Shown: in pieces, positions 11,586-22,779 of the stretch
How the letters are laid out: every line of letters starts with the position of its first letter
Position numbering within the stretch: the first letter of the stretch is position 1
Origin: Branchiostoma floridae
Taxonomy: Eukaryota > Chordata > Leptocardii > Amphioxiformes > Branchiostomatidae
Assembly (NCBI RefSeq): GCF_000003815.2
Contig: NC_049992.1
Coordinates: forward strand, 7,340,226 to 7,394,802
Reading direction: 5' to 3'
Length of the DNA stretch: 54,577 nucleotides
The notes under the pieces: generated by a model
Seen by the model: only the letters and a program-made list of their open reading frames with translations
The model's database searches: none
What the model was told of the DNA's origin: nothing
Translations under genes and position numbers: made by a program

Positions 11586-11871
11586 TGCCTTGTTCGGATG
11601 ACGTGTATTATCACGAGGTTGACACTAAGGATCTGCGCTGCAGACAGGGTAGATGATGATATGGCAAGAGCGTTACTTAAAGACTGTATCTGCAAGTTCA
11701 GGATTGGAGATCATCCCCAATTGAAGCTTCTCACATTATGCAATTTAGTGCCATGTATGAACCTGTATCGTGTATTTCTTTTATTGTCACTGGATAGCAA
11801 TAAGTATAATGAGCATGAGCATACTGTTACAGAAAACAACAACAAGTACAATGTGTTATACATGTAGTATG

Positions 11872-11877
11872 TTTATT
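11872..11877 (-). terminator. Candidate poly(A) signal for unit 3
   Basis: AATAAA on the minus strand lies about 95 bp beyond the stop at 11969-11971. The hexamer alone is weak evidence, but spacing is reasonable for the end of the unit 3 transcript. Confidence 0.4.
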
Positions 11878-11892
11878 TCATGGAATCCAAAA

Positions 11893-11968
11893 TTAACTAA
11901 CATTAGTTAACAGAAGATGAGCCTCCGTGTGAATTCGGTAGATGGCCTTAATGACGTTGTCGTCCCTT
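11893..11968 (-). pseudogene. Frame-shifted remnant of the end of the eIF4G MIF4G exon
   Basis: Beyond the unit 3 stop, another frame continues with [20 protein letters not shown]. This matches the place where eIF4G proteins read WxPRR...PKTIDQIHKEAE; unit 1 has NDWEPRRPRNAPKTLEQIHR there. The two halves of one ancestral exon therefore lie in different frames, as after a one-base loss. The remnant ends in this frame shortly after LLLTNVS. Confidence 0.65.
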
Positions 11969-13933
11969 TTACGGCGGCGCCCAGTTGTTCTGCAAAGCAA
12001 AATAATTTCAAACTTCATTAATGTGGTGGGGTACGAGGGGCGTTCAAGAAGTAATCCACCTGACCCATTTCCCAAAGGAGGAGATTAATGAAACTTGGTG
12101 CAGTTATTAGTCTTTCTCTTCATAGGAATCACCCAGAGTTATGCATTTCTACCATCGTTTGATGCAGCTCTGTACACCGTTTTTGTAGGACGCCCCAGGT
12201 TGGTCCTGCAACAGATGCCTCATCAATGGCAGAAGAGGGACGACCAGGTCTGGGAGCTGTTTCCACAGACTTCCGGCCATGTTTGAATTCACAATGCCAG
12301 CGTTTTACAAGGTCATATGATGGGGAATCATCACCATAAGTTTCTTTTATTTCATCAAAAGTCTCATTTGGTATGCGTCCTTTCAAATACAAAAACCGGA
12401 TCACTGCGCGACACTCAACTGGCTTCATTTCACACCTGGTCCATTTCACACCTGACTCTGTTCAAACACCCTTAAATCAAAAACCAAAATTAGTTTAGAG
12501 CTGTTTTTTGCAACATAACCCATAGAGATATGAATCATTACATATGCAAAATTTCATCTAGATCAAACAACTGGAAGTGGGTCAGGTGGATTACTTCTTG
12601 AACGCCCCTCGTATATCCATGTACGACATCATTGATGTACTTTCTTATGGAAATGATTAAAGGGACTGTTTTGTTTAATGTTTCTTTCCCACATAAAGAA
12701 AATCCTTACTAACCATACCTTCGGTTTTCAAGATCGGAACTCAATGACTTTGTGTGTTTATTACTCGGTTGGTCAAATGATATATCTTGTGCGGTGACCT
12801 TGGTTGCTGAAGGGATAAAAGTCCCTTTTTTTTAAATAAAATACAACTAAAGAAATCATTATTCTCTTCTTATTTCAAACTTTGAGGTATACCAACCCTC
12901 CTGAGCTCCAAGACGTCTTGGATCATGAACCTGAGTCTTGAAGACGTCTTCTTCTGCTTGGTGTTCCTCTCCAGCTGTTCGAAGTACTGGTCCATAAGGG
13001 GCTGTAGAACACGATGGAAAATTTGACAATTCGGTGCTTTTTGCATGTATCGACTTATGGTATTCCTTTACTTTTCATTCCGCATTTAAACCCATACAGT
13101 TAGAATTCAAAACTGTATCACCTTAGCTTTATCGAAATCTTAGCTACGAGTTGAAAAATGTGAAAAAATTAGGAAGTTGGTTGAAAGCGTGACAAAAATG
13201 AGCAGTTAATGTAGGCATCCCAGAACAAAATTTGCTATGTTGTCGAATTCTGGAGTCAACGGAACAACAACGCACGTAAGACTGCCAAATAAAAATTTGA
13301 GACAACATAAAATGATATTGATTTACCTGGCATCTGGTGTCAGGAAAATATGAAAAATAATCAGTTGCTATTGTTTTCCTGCCAGCTTTTATCTCAACCT
13401 CACACTGAATCCTCCCAAAAATGCATTGAGAACAAAGGAAATAATCTGGCGTGGCCTTGAAATATACTTCATCATTCTAGATGGTCACCTTTGCTCTCTC
13501 GACATCCAGGTCCTTGCCTATCATCGTGAGCAGTCTGCACAGACACTCCAGGGATTCCTCATCGTTGAACTTGATAAGTTTGACCACACAGTCGTGCATG
13601 ATGTTCTCCGCCAGAATCTTCAGTTTGAAGAGCTCGCCGATGAAGCGGATGTTACCCAGCGATCGTCTACTGGCATTAGCCATCTCCTCCTCTAGCTCTG
13701 CTTGCATCTTCTTCTTTTCGTCTTCCTGTATAGAAAGAATTCAAGCTTTAAATAGTTTAATGTATTATGGCTCGAATGGACAAGATTATTGTTGGCTACC
13801 AATGTATCATTCTATTTCCTTTGATTTCCCATTTGCCAATCCAAGGCTTGTTCTATTTCGAAGGAACGGCTGATGACGTCAGCAAACGTGCGCTTGATAC
13901 CTTAAAAATAGCAATTAAGTAGGCAGCGCAACC

Positions 13934-13995
<62 letters not shown>

Positions 13996-14960
13996 GGTTG
14001 CGCTGCCTATATATATATATATATACCATGATGGCTTGGAATAAACTATTTATAGCTATAGCCACGGGTGGGATTCCATCCCTAAAAAGCGGTTGTTGCC
14101 TGAGAGGAAAATAAAAGCTCAAAAACAGCCTGAAAGTAACAATTCAGTTCCAATAAATTTTGGATGCTTGCAGCCAGCTAGCTCTGAGAGATCGAGTTAG
14201 ATCGTTCCTCTCACTGTTCTCGTACTCAGTGTATGGCGATTTATGTTTGTCGCCAAATTCCCGTTAGTAGGCGTTACCTTTAAGTGAGACCGTCGTGACA
14301 TTTAGATTAGCCACATATTAGACAAGAAATTGTCGTTTTAATGACGGTTGAACATTTTCTTTCTAGCTTTCCTGCTTACATTCTTGGCTAGCTCTATTTT
14401 CCTCATCCTCTCGTCTTTCTCCATCTTGTTGTCTATGTCCCTCTCGAACTCTCCTTGGCAACGGTTCAGTAGCAGCTTGCGGAAATTGACGGTCTGTTTG
14501 GGGTTGTCCTTCATGGGCACTTTTAGCTACAAGGACAGAAATGATGTCTAAGGGAAACATAGCCTGGAAGGCAGGTATTTAAACTTTTTTTTCCTTCAAA
14601 CGCCAAAGACTATTCGACAAATTACATGTGCACAGCCCGTGCCTGTAACAAGTCATTAAGAGTACTAATCACTGATTTATATTCTTCAAAACAAAACTTT
14701 TTGAAAAGGTGTCTAAAACAATTAGAGATTTTTCAGCACCCATGACGTGGTCACGAACTCACATGAATGAGGCAACGGCACATGTTGGCGTATGCGACGC
14801 TGAAGTTGGGCTCCGTGATGGCCTTCTCGAACACCAGGTCGATGACCCCCTTCAGCCTCTCCTCCGTCACGATGTCCAGATCCAGGACCTGCTGACACAG
14901 TGTCTGGAAGTTCTGAGAGGTCAGCTTGTCAAGGATGCCCTGCATCTTCTCGAAGACTTC
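11969..14960 (-). CDS. Unit 3, 3' part: eIF4G-type MIF4G domain
   Basis: Exons 14960-14763, 14526-14380, 13725-13489, 13001-12897 and 11989-11969 join in phase 0. They encode a full MIF4G HEAT-repeat domain, the part of eIF4G known to bind eIF4A, eIF3 and RNA. Landmarks in order: [106 protein letters not shown]. These follow vertebrate eIF4G1/3 far better than eIF4G2/DAP5. The last exon gives NNWAPP and then TAA, so the protein ends where MIF4G ends. The donor at 12897 is GTTGGT, and a mariner remnant sits in the last intron. The preceding exons of the same gene are at 18776-21074 and the TRIM head at 21834-22779. It may be a functional truncated protein or an early pseudogene; the rest of the frame is intact. 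Confidence 0.88.
12032..12613. mobile_element. Decayed mariner element
   Basis: Inverted ends TACGAGGGGCGTTCAAGAAG and its inverse, with a TA at each outer edge, mark a Tc1/mariner-type insertion. The interior keeps only the start of a transposase gene. It lies in the last intron of unit 3. Confidence 0.85.
12129..12449 (-). pseudogene. Mariner transposase N-terminal fragment
   Basis: The reading frame contains a mariner-type helix-turn-helix ([14 protein letters not shown], then [15 protein letters not shown]) and a degraded GRPSSAIDE linker motif. The catalytic D,D,D domain is absent, so this copy cannot transpose itself. Confidence 0.75.
13921..14026. repeat. (TA)n inside a 17 bp perfect inverted repeat
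   Basis: AGGCAGCGCAACCGTGT (13921-13937) and its exact inverse (13992-14008) enclose a pure TA tract, with more TA following to 14026. The arm core GCGCAACCGTG also occurs in the arms of the element at 25212-25389. It is a strong cruciform candidate in a unit 3 intron. Confidence 0.9.
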
Positions 14961-15425
14961 CTGGCGAGAGGGAAAGCACATTTTTTTAAAAGTTGAACTC
15001 TAAGACATCCAACATTCAACATGTAATACGTATCTCAATGATTTTCTAGCTGAAGCAATTTTGTATTTGTTCAGTACAGGACTTTTTGACAAAACCTCCT
15101 AATCTACTTTTATTCTAGTTTAACTCTTATAAGTCTATTTTGGTTGCAGACATTTTGTAACCTCTGGGTTAAATAAATTTTTATATTTCAGCCATACATA
15201 GTATGGTGAAATATATTGTATTCGTAATGTTTCTTTCTTTCTTCTTTCTCCTGTCAAATCTTCAAAGTGATTCATCTCCGCCGTTCCTGGACCGAATGAC
15301 CTGAAATTTGGCACAGGGGTAGAATGGGCCAATACCTTGATGCTTTGTTCTCAGTTTTTTCATATCTGCCTCTAAAATGATTTTTTTGAGATTTTTTGGT
15401 CAATTTTAGACCAAAACTGTATATT

Positions 15426-15985
15426 TTGGCCCCTGTACCCTGGTATTACAACCAAATGAGCTGAAATTTGACAGAGATGTGCCTTGATAATGCCCCCATA
15501 TAAATTCGATAACACTTTTGGTGTACAGTACAACAAAATGCTTATTTTTGCGATTTTTTTACCAATTTTTGACCAAAAAAGGACACTTTTGGCCCCTGTA
15601 CCCTGGTATTACAACCAAATGAGCTGAAATTTGACAGAGATGTGCCCTGATAATGCCCCCATATAAATTTAATAACACTTTTGGTGTACAGTACAACAAA
15701 ATGCTTATTTTTGCGATTTTTTGACCAATTTTTGACCAAAAAAGGACACTTTTGGCTCCTGTACCTTGGTATTGCAACCGAATGTGCTGAAATTTGACAC
15801 AGATGTGCCTTGATAATCCCTTCATGTAAATTCAATAACACTTTTGGTGTACAGTGCAACAAAATGCTTATTTTTGCGATTTTTGGCCAATTTTTGACCA
15901 AAAAAGGACACTTTTGGCACCTGTACCCTGGTATTACAATTAAATGACCTGAAATTTGGTATAGATAGGCATTAGATACTTGGTA
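15426..15985. repeat. ~162 bp tandem repeat, about 3.5 copies
   Basis: Each unit contains CCTGTACCCTGGTATTACAA (near 15433, 15596, 15758 with one change, 15919), then CTGAAATTTGACA and, at the end, TTGGTGTACAGTACAACAAA. The last copy runs into the larger duplicated block. Confidence 0.85.
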
Positions 15986-17290
15986 ACAAGATCCAAGTAA
16001 AATTTTTGACATAAACAACTTTAAAATGATTAATTTTTGCACTTTTCTGAGGGGAAATTTGTTTTCTTTTGGCCTCCTGACGTGACCTTCCGTGACCCCG
16101 CACAGAGCCACACCTGTGCGCGTCAGCCGCGCGCGGGCGGAGAGTTAATTGAATCAAAGACCTAGCCAATCAGCGAAGAGGAGGCCAAAGGCTAATTAAT
16201 ATTCATAAGCGGGGCCTCATGATCCCGCATATAGCAGTGTTCCCGCCAGGGGGAGCGAAGCCCGCCTAAGGCTCTCGCATTTTAGACTATTCAGAAGGCT
16301 TTATATTGTATCAGTTCTTAGGGGCATATCTATGATAATCGCAGCAGTCACTTAACTTCTCTTCAGGAGTTTAGCGTAACACTATTTCATGTCAAACCGT
16401 CAAAGGCAACTAAAAACAAACTTTAACGTTACTGAGTTCAACAGTACTTATAACTTGTTATCCGAAGTTGAAACGCTAGCGATGGTATTTTCGCTGCGCT
16501 GTTAGCTCCGTGCGACTGTTGTTGACGGTCTTATAACGGTATATTTTGCACCCCTGTACCCTGGTATGAGTAACATTTGGTATAGATAGGCATAAGATAG
16601 TTGGTAAAATGATCCAAGTGAAATTTTTGGCATAAAGTACTGTAAAAGGCTTAATTACAGCACTTTTCTTAGGGGAAATTGGTTTTCTTTCGTTCTCCAT
16701 GCCATGACCTTTCGGACGTTCACCCCACAGAGCCGACATCTGCACCTGCGTCTAGCCGGCAGGAAGAGTTAATTCAATTAATGGTTCAGCCAATCAGCGA
16801 AGAGGAAAGCGAAGGCTAATTAATATTCATAAGCGGGACCACACAATACGTTAACTTGAAGACTCAGGCCGTACAGACTTCTCGCCAGGATTTTTTCAAA
16901 GCGTCGGACAGGGGTCCGGGGGCCGCCGAATGTCCCTGGCGGGGTCCAGGGGCAGGGCCACTGTGGGGGGGGGACCCAGGTGGGCGAAGCCCCTCCGGAA
17001 GCTCTTGCATTTTAGACTATTGAGAAGGCTTCTTTTATCAGTTTTTTTAGGGCCATATCTACGATAATCGTAGCAGTCACTTACTTCTCTTCAGCAGTTT
17101 GACTTTAAAATATTTCGGGTCAAAGCTTCAAAGACAACTAAAACCTCATAAACAACAAACTTTACTTAGCTCAACAGTATACAAAAATATTGTACGGGTT
17201 GCCATCCTTAGTTGAAGCGCTTATTTATAGCGCTAGTATCTTCGCTGCGCCGTTAGCCGCCGTGCGACTTTTGTTGACGGTCTGATATCC
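15920..17290. repeat. Tandem duplication of a ~730 bp block
   Basis: Two diverged copies share these landmarks in order: CCTGTACCCTGGTAT, TTGGTATAGATAGGCAT, CAGCCAATCAGCGAAGAGG-like, GCTAATTAATATTCATAAGC, TTTTAGACTATT, and CCGTGCGACT...GTTGACGGTCT. Copy 1 is about 15920-16540 and copy 2 about 16546-17290. Each has a CCAAT-box word in a GC-rich stretch. A G-rich tract in copy 2 (near 16960) is missing from copy 1. Confidence 0.75.
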
Positions 17291-18775
17291 CTACGTCGCC
17301 GCCTCGCTGATATTCCCACGGACATGTGAAAATACCCAGCAAAAAATGCTGTTCTGCGTCAAATTCTATTCTATAAAACATGTGGGACTCAGTGTTACAG
17401 TCTAAATATTTTGTAGAAGCACCGCTGTAGGAAAGAAGGTCCAAGCAATGTAAAACATCACGTAGCATGAAGTTCGCTGTCAACTGGCACACAGCACATG
17501 ACTGTTTGAAACTCTAAGTCTAATCAACAGCCGTGTTTGATTGATAGCCGGCGGTCCTTTGATGAAGTCGGCGAAAGGTGCGTTAGTTAGAAAATCTGCG
17601 TTTAGTTTTGATACATAATTATAAGTTAGACAGTGGCGAGAATGATTATTTTCTCATCAATATTTCTCTTCAGAATTATTTGAACTTAATTGTACATCTA
17701 AACAATTGGCTTACCTGTGCAATGTTTATATGATTAATGATCAGTGTACTGAAATCATGTGTAACGTATGGCTCCTAGTCAATAGATCAGCATTTTCTCT
17801 ATAGTGACCACCTGTCTATAGTGGCCACATTTCCTAGTGCTGTTGTTGTTTGACATAAACTTTGAACATTTAAATTGTAAGTAACTTTAAACTGCCAGAG
17901 TTTCAGCCCAATAAAACACTCTCAGCGCCAGGGTATGAACAGACTGACCAGACAGACGAAAATAAATCCTCGAACAAGGTTCAATCGTATCTTCCGGGTC
18001 TGGCAGGAAGTTGTTAAACTAAAATAAGAATAGGCTCGATTGCTGATTGCATACAAAGTAAAACAGTTTAACAGTTTTACAGCTTGAAGAAAACAAACGC
18101 TCCTACAGTACCTGCACCTGCTTGATAATTATTAAATCGTATGCCCTACTTGAATAAAAAAAGTTCACTGCAATAATAAATGTACCCACATCACAAGGAG
18201 CTTATACTTTTTTAAACTTACACCTAGTTATCGTACTGAAAATTGTTAATGACATTACATGAAGTCATTCAACAATTTTCAGTCATGATGAAAATTTTCT
18301 GAATGGAAGGTGTGATTATTGTCATTTTCTGAAAAATAGAAGCAAGCTCTGTTTTTACCTGGAATCAATTCACAATACCAGTCCACTTTGGGGGATAATG
18401 TACTGTTAAGAGGATGTTCCATTTTTGCGCAGGGGTGATTTGGAACAGTCCAATGTTGCGTGGAAAGGGGTATGGCTGAAATATGCTGTATTTGCTCTTA
18501 AGCAAATGTCGGCCTTTCTAGTCTTTTTTCTTGATCTTTGTCAGAACTTTGGGACTTCGTGGATAATTTTACCTTGATATTGAAGATTCTGATTGAAAAT
18601 GGAATTTCTTTTCTGTCTATTCTTCTCACTTTAAGTTTTTTCTTACTTTCCTGAAAATTTGCTTCCTACCTTTCCCTCTTCTATTATTCCTGGTTCCTTC
18701 TAGAAATTTCATTCAATATGAGAGATTTTCATATAAATTCTACAATGTTTTCTTGAAAATGATGGTGCGTCTTAC

Positions 18776-21074
18776 GTCAGTTACTTCCTCCTCAGGACTC
18801 TTCTCCGCGCCTCTCTTCATCGTTGAAGGTTTCTGTAACTGTATCAATATAGCCGATATAGATCGTCATGTGCACCAAAACAAGGAGAATTTTAACACAA
18901 CACAGTCTAGTTACCTAGTAGCGTTAGATAGACCTACATGTACCATTCTTCTATGGTCTCCTCCTGGCGACTTCATGTAGGATGGTATTGGCCATGGGTC
19001 AGGGATCCCTGGGGAACCTCCCATTCTGTTAACAAGGAAAAATTGTGATAGAAAATACGTTAAGACGGAAAATAAGTTTACCTCATCTGTCCCAAAAATG
19101 ACATGAAAGTCTTGAAAATGTACGTTACCCAGGAAATCAACAATGAGCTCCCAAATAATGAGTGAGACGTAAAAAAATTGAGCTACGTAGAGACCGCCCT
19201 GTTATGGTAACTTCAGTTATAAACAAGACTGACAAGTTGATAATGGAACTCTACTTCCAATTGTTTCACAATCTTATCAAGATATGTTGTTCATTTCAAA
19301 TCAAGGCAATGGACATTCTCATATTACGTATTGAAGGTTGATGCCAGTAGTTGATAACAAAAATCCCATACCCTTACCTTGGTCAAAATAAAAACGCAAA
19401 ATAAAAATGAAGACACTCTCATTTGTTGAACTGATAATTGCAATGTTATCATTGATTGAGCAGTTAATTGTGTTAGACAGTTCATTATAGATGAGTCAAA
19501 AATAACTAGTCGTAAATTTATTGGTTAGTTATGTCATTGCTACACTTAAATGAAAAATTTTTCGCATACCCCCTGAAATCTTGCGGCCGCCCCTGCATCT
19601 GTTGCGGCGTGATAATTAGAGGCTTGTCTAGAACGACATCTACGATCTTTGGCAGTCCGTCGGGCTTGTCGATGCACTCGGGCTGGAATTGCAGGAGGAA
19701 ACTCCTGTCGTATTGCTTCTTCCCCTCAGAATTCAATGGATTCCTCTGGTCTGTGTGTGTGTGGGGGGGGGGGGGGCACAAAATATGGTTTTGAAACGAC
19801 AAATATTGTTTCTCATGCAGAAAAAAAATTAGCTCTTTTACTTAGGAAAATCAGAGCACAATGAATGCAGGTATACTTTTTTGTGATCTATAAATCCTAG
19901 GATGAAAACACTATCCTAAAATCAAATACAGTCAAACCTGTCTATAGCGGCCACTCAAGGGACCGGACAAATTTGGCCACTATAGACAGGTGGCCTCTGT
20001 ATAGAGGTGGCAACTTGTAGATAAAATACCCAAGGGACAGACAAAAAGTGGCCACTATGGACAGGTGGCCCCTCTGTAGAGGTGGCCCCTAATACAGGTT
20101 TGACTGTATAATGAAGGTTAGATGTCCAGGTAATAAGATATATCTAATAATGATTACCCAACTAGATATAATTTTGGATACGGTCAGAGGTTTCAGTTAA
20201 CATCCTGCAGTATCTTTCGACAGTGACACTGAGAAGATCTTGTTGAAGAGCAGGTTCTATACCGTAACTACATGAATTTGATATGTAAAGGAGGAGGTGA
20301 AGACAAGGAGTTGTAGCAAGTTCATGTAAGTATGAACGAATTGTTACAAGTTCTTAAAAAGTAACATGCAATAGTAAGATACATCTTTCTTTACCTTCCC
20401 TACATTTATATTTTAACCCAGATTTGTCTTCTATCTCTACTATATCTTCATCATTCTCCTCTGCCTCGTTATTGTTGGTCACACCGTCCACTTCGGGCGC
20501 CGGTGAGTCTTCCTTCGGAGCCGCCGATGTCTCGACCTTGGGCGCAGATGATACACAGATGAATCACTAGCATTTTGTGTGTGTGTGTTGTCATCAAGAA
20601 ATAAAAGTATGATTACAGTACAGTACTAGTATGAACGTACCGTAGTTTCGGGTCAAGAGCTTACATGTACATTCTCGCATGACATGATTTAAAAAAAATC
20701 TAATTTTGGAACAGTCCATTTTGGGATCAGGAGGAGGATCTTGTTTTGTGGCAGAATGATACAGGGCTATCTTATGCAATACTTGTGGACTTGAATCCAA
20801 CATCAGCCCACGAATGTATAAAAAAGTTTCCCATATAATACAATGTCTTTNNNNNNNNNNNNNNNNNNNNNNNNNNNNNNNNNNNNNNNNNNNNNNNNNN
20901 NNNNNNNNNNNNNNNNNNNNNNNNNNNNNNNNNNNNNNNNNNNNNNNNNNTCCCCCCATTTCGAGTAAGTACTAATGTCTGACTCTATTGATACGAATGA
21001 TATAAGCCAATCTCTTGTCTCACTTACTTTCTCTTCGTCAGTCTCCTTTTTCCGCTCCCATATCTTTGATGTTG
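18776..21074 (-). CDS. Unit 3, middle part: eIF4E-binding region of eIF4G type
   Basis: Five exons: 21074-21028, 20536-20395, 19750-19570, 19025-18944 and 18832-18776. Phases agree throughout (1 in; then 0, 1, 2, 0, 0 out). Translation begins [15 protein letters not shown], passes an acidic stretch ([20 protein letters not shown]) and reads [18 protein letters not shown] across a splice. It then gives YDRSFLLQF, a canonical YxxxxL(hydrophobic) eIF4E-binding motif, and later [15 protein letters not shown]. These match vertebrate eIF4G in order and spacing. The exon at 19025-18944 ([13 protein letters not shown]) is less certain, and the conserved TVLMTEDIKLNK box is missing. The first exon lacks an ATG and enters in phase 1, which fits the phase-1 donor of the TRIM head at 21834. 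A 100 N gap lies between exons one and two. Confidence 0.82.
19927..20108. mobile_element. 182 bp MITE of TIR family A
   Basis: The ends TACAGTCAAACCTGTCTATA and ...AGGTTTGACTGTA are inverted and bounded by TA. Internal GTGGCC(A/C)CTATAGACAGG words make it largely palindromic. It lies in a unit 3 intron. Confidence 0.85.
20851..20950. other. Assembly gap (100 N, probably unknown size)
   Basis: An exact 100 N run, the usual placeholder for a gap of unknown size. It separates the first eIF4G-type exon of unit 3 (21028-21074) from the next (20395-20536). Confidence 1.
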
Positions 21075-21139
21075 CTGCAATATATAACCATGCTATATGT
21101 TGCTAATGTTGTTAATAACAATATTAGCAACATACAATA

Positions 21140-21147
21140 TTAGTAAC

Positions 21148-21200
<53 letters not shown>

Positions 21201-21206
21201 CATCTT

Positions 21207-21249
<43 letters not shown>

Positions 21250-21350
21250 GTATATATATAAATCCGTCGTAATGTTGAATTATTGTTATTAATATTATAT
21301 TATTATTAATGTTACATGACGACGGATTTATATATATAAATCCGTCGTAA
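21140..21350. repeat. CTAT, TC and TA microsatellites followed by a palindromic AAATCCGTCGTAATG element
   Basis: (CTAT)n runs about 21149-21200, then (TC)n and (TA)n to 21260. AAATCCGTCGTAATGTTGAA occurs twice directly (21261 and about 21337), with an inverted GACGACGGATTT between them. Confidence 0.85.
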
Positions 21351-21833
21351 TGTTGAAGGAATCCTAAAAAACGCTATTTTTTTCATTTCAAGGGATCTTG
21401 CGAAGTCTGACGAGAGACACAATCTGCATAAAGTAGCTAGAATAGATCTAGATGGCGCAGAAGTCATTCTTGTGACCTGCTTGTCACGATAGAATCAGAG
21501 GCACTTTGTATACCAATCGTCTGTGCGTGAAAATAACTACATGTATATGGCTTCAATAATAACAGGTTCGGATAATGGGATGGAATGATATCATGTACGT
21601 ACGATTGTAATGTACTACGGACCTCGACCTGAATGTTCTGTACCGGTACCCAGCCCCCAAACAGATGGCGTTATAATGGCATCACAGACGTCGTAACAAC
21701 ACCAAATTTGATGGTCATACGCAAGTGGTATAGAAGCTACAGACAATGGAAAAGCCCCCAATCCTACTCCATACCAGATTACCCAAAACTATTCAAATAT
21801 TAAAAGCTACCCAGAGACGTTGCATGTACTTAC

Positions 21834-22779
21834 CTTGAACTTTACCCAAAGTAATTGCAGGAAAACTGTACGGAGTTGGGGTGAAGACTGCAATGTTGCC
21901 AGTTTCGACGTCTTGCTCTGCTTTGGTTGGCTGGGAGGACTGTTCGATCAGATCTTTTAGCATCTTCCTGCCGCTGAAAACAACGATAGCCTCGCCTTGG
22001 TTGATAGACTTCTCCAGTGACTCAACGCTACTGACCAGTTGTGCCAAACGGATTTCCAAACTTTCTTTGCAATCCAGAACCAGGCTGTTGCTGGGTGCAA
22101 ATAAGTTGTGCAGCTCGTCCTTGAGAGAATTGGCGCGTTTTGTTACTTCCGTAGCAAAGTCATCGGCTAGCTTTCGGGCGGTCTGGTCAACTGCTTTGAC
22201 AAGGGTACCTTCCTCCACGGCCAAGCGTTTCCTCGATTGTTCTAGTTCGGTGATTTTGTGTCTGATTGTCTCAATCAGACGAGTCCCCTCTTCGCACACT
22301 TCCTTGGCCTTTATAGATTGCTCCTGTAGTGTCCTTCTAAGTCGAGTTACTCCATGAGTGTTGTGGTCCTCAAACATACACTCTTCGCAGATGGCCGCAT
22401 CACAGGGAGGACAGTAGTACCTTAGTTCCTCCCCATGGTGCTTAGGGCACTGGGATTCGTCCGATACCACTGTAGGGTTCTCCGATCCTCGTGGGCCCTG
22501 CCTGTTGGAGGTTTCAACGTAATCTCGAAGGTTTGACAACGAAATGTTGTCGATCAAACCCTCAATGCCTGCCCTTCCGGCTCTTTCAAGTCTGATGGTC
22601 GCCTGACAAGTCGGGCACTTGAAGGACTTGGATCCCTTCGCGAGAGGCACCAAACATTCTTTACAAAACGTATGGCCACAGGACAGTACTTTGGGTCGCA
22701 TGTAGACCTGAAGACAGATACTGCATTCGAAGTTCTCTATCTGCAGGCTACCTTGTGGGGATTCCCCTCCCGTCGCCAT
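21834..22779 (-). CDS. Unit 3, 5' part: TRIM head (RING, B-box, coiled coil)
   Basis: One exon of 315 codons plus one base, from ATG 22779 to the donor CAAG|GTAAGT. A complete C3HC4 RING uses C19, C22, C34, H36, C39, C42, C55, C58. B-box2 uses C111, H114, C123, C126, C131, C134, H139, H142. A Glu/Lys/Leu-rich coiled coil follows from about 150 to 285, and the exon ends with TPTPYSFPAITLGKVQ. TRIM proteins are RING E3 ligases that dimerise through the coiled coil. There is no SPRY, NHL or other TRIM C-terminus nearby. The next minus-strand exon is the eIF4G-type exon at 21028-21074, and joining them keeps the frame ([13 protein letters not shown]). It is closely related to the head at 40030-40987, including the upstream flank. 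Alternatively it is a stand-alone short TRIM ending 13 codons into the intron (GKYMQRLWVAFNI, stop). Confidence 0.93.

Larger units (their letters stand above)
10753..11871. other. Region upstream of unit 4 and downstream of unit 3
   Basis: No exon is visible. It holds presumed 5' flank of the TRIM gene (10753 to about 10950, no clear TATA box), a 112 bp MITE (11221-11332) and a degenerate minisatellite (11345-11585). Confidence 0.55.
14961..18775. other. Large unit 3 intron with tandem repeats
   Basis: No exon is supported. A 162 bp tandem repeat (15426-15985) and a roughly 730 bp tandem duplication (15920-17290) fill the first half. From 17290 to 18775 I see AT-rich single-copy sequence, a small palindrome at 18238-18281 and one TIR-like fragment near 17805-17835. 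The eIF4G segment expected between the eIF4E-binding exons and MIF4G (the TVLMTEDIKLNK box) is not visible here. Confidence 0.55.

Noticed and set aside
13477-14981. eIF4G2/DAP5 identity for the MIF4G domains
   Set aside because: Motifs such as [28 protein letters not shown] and the YDRSFLL eIF4E site follow eIF4G1/3. DAP5 lacks the eIF4E site and differs in these blocks.
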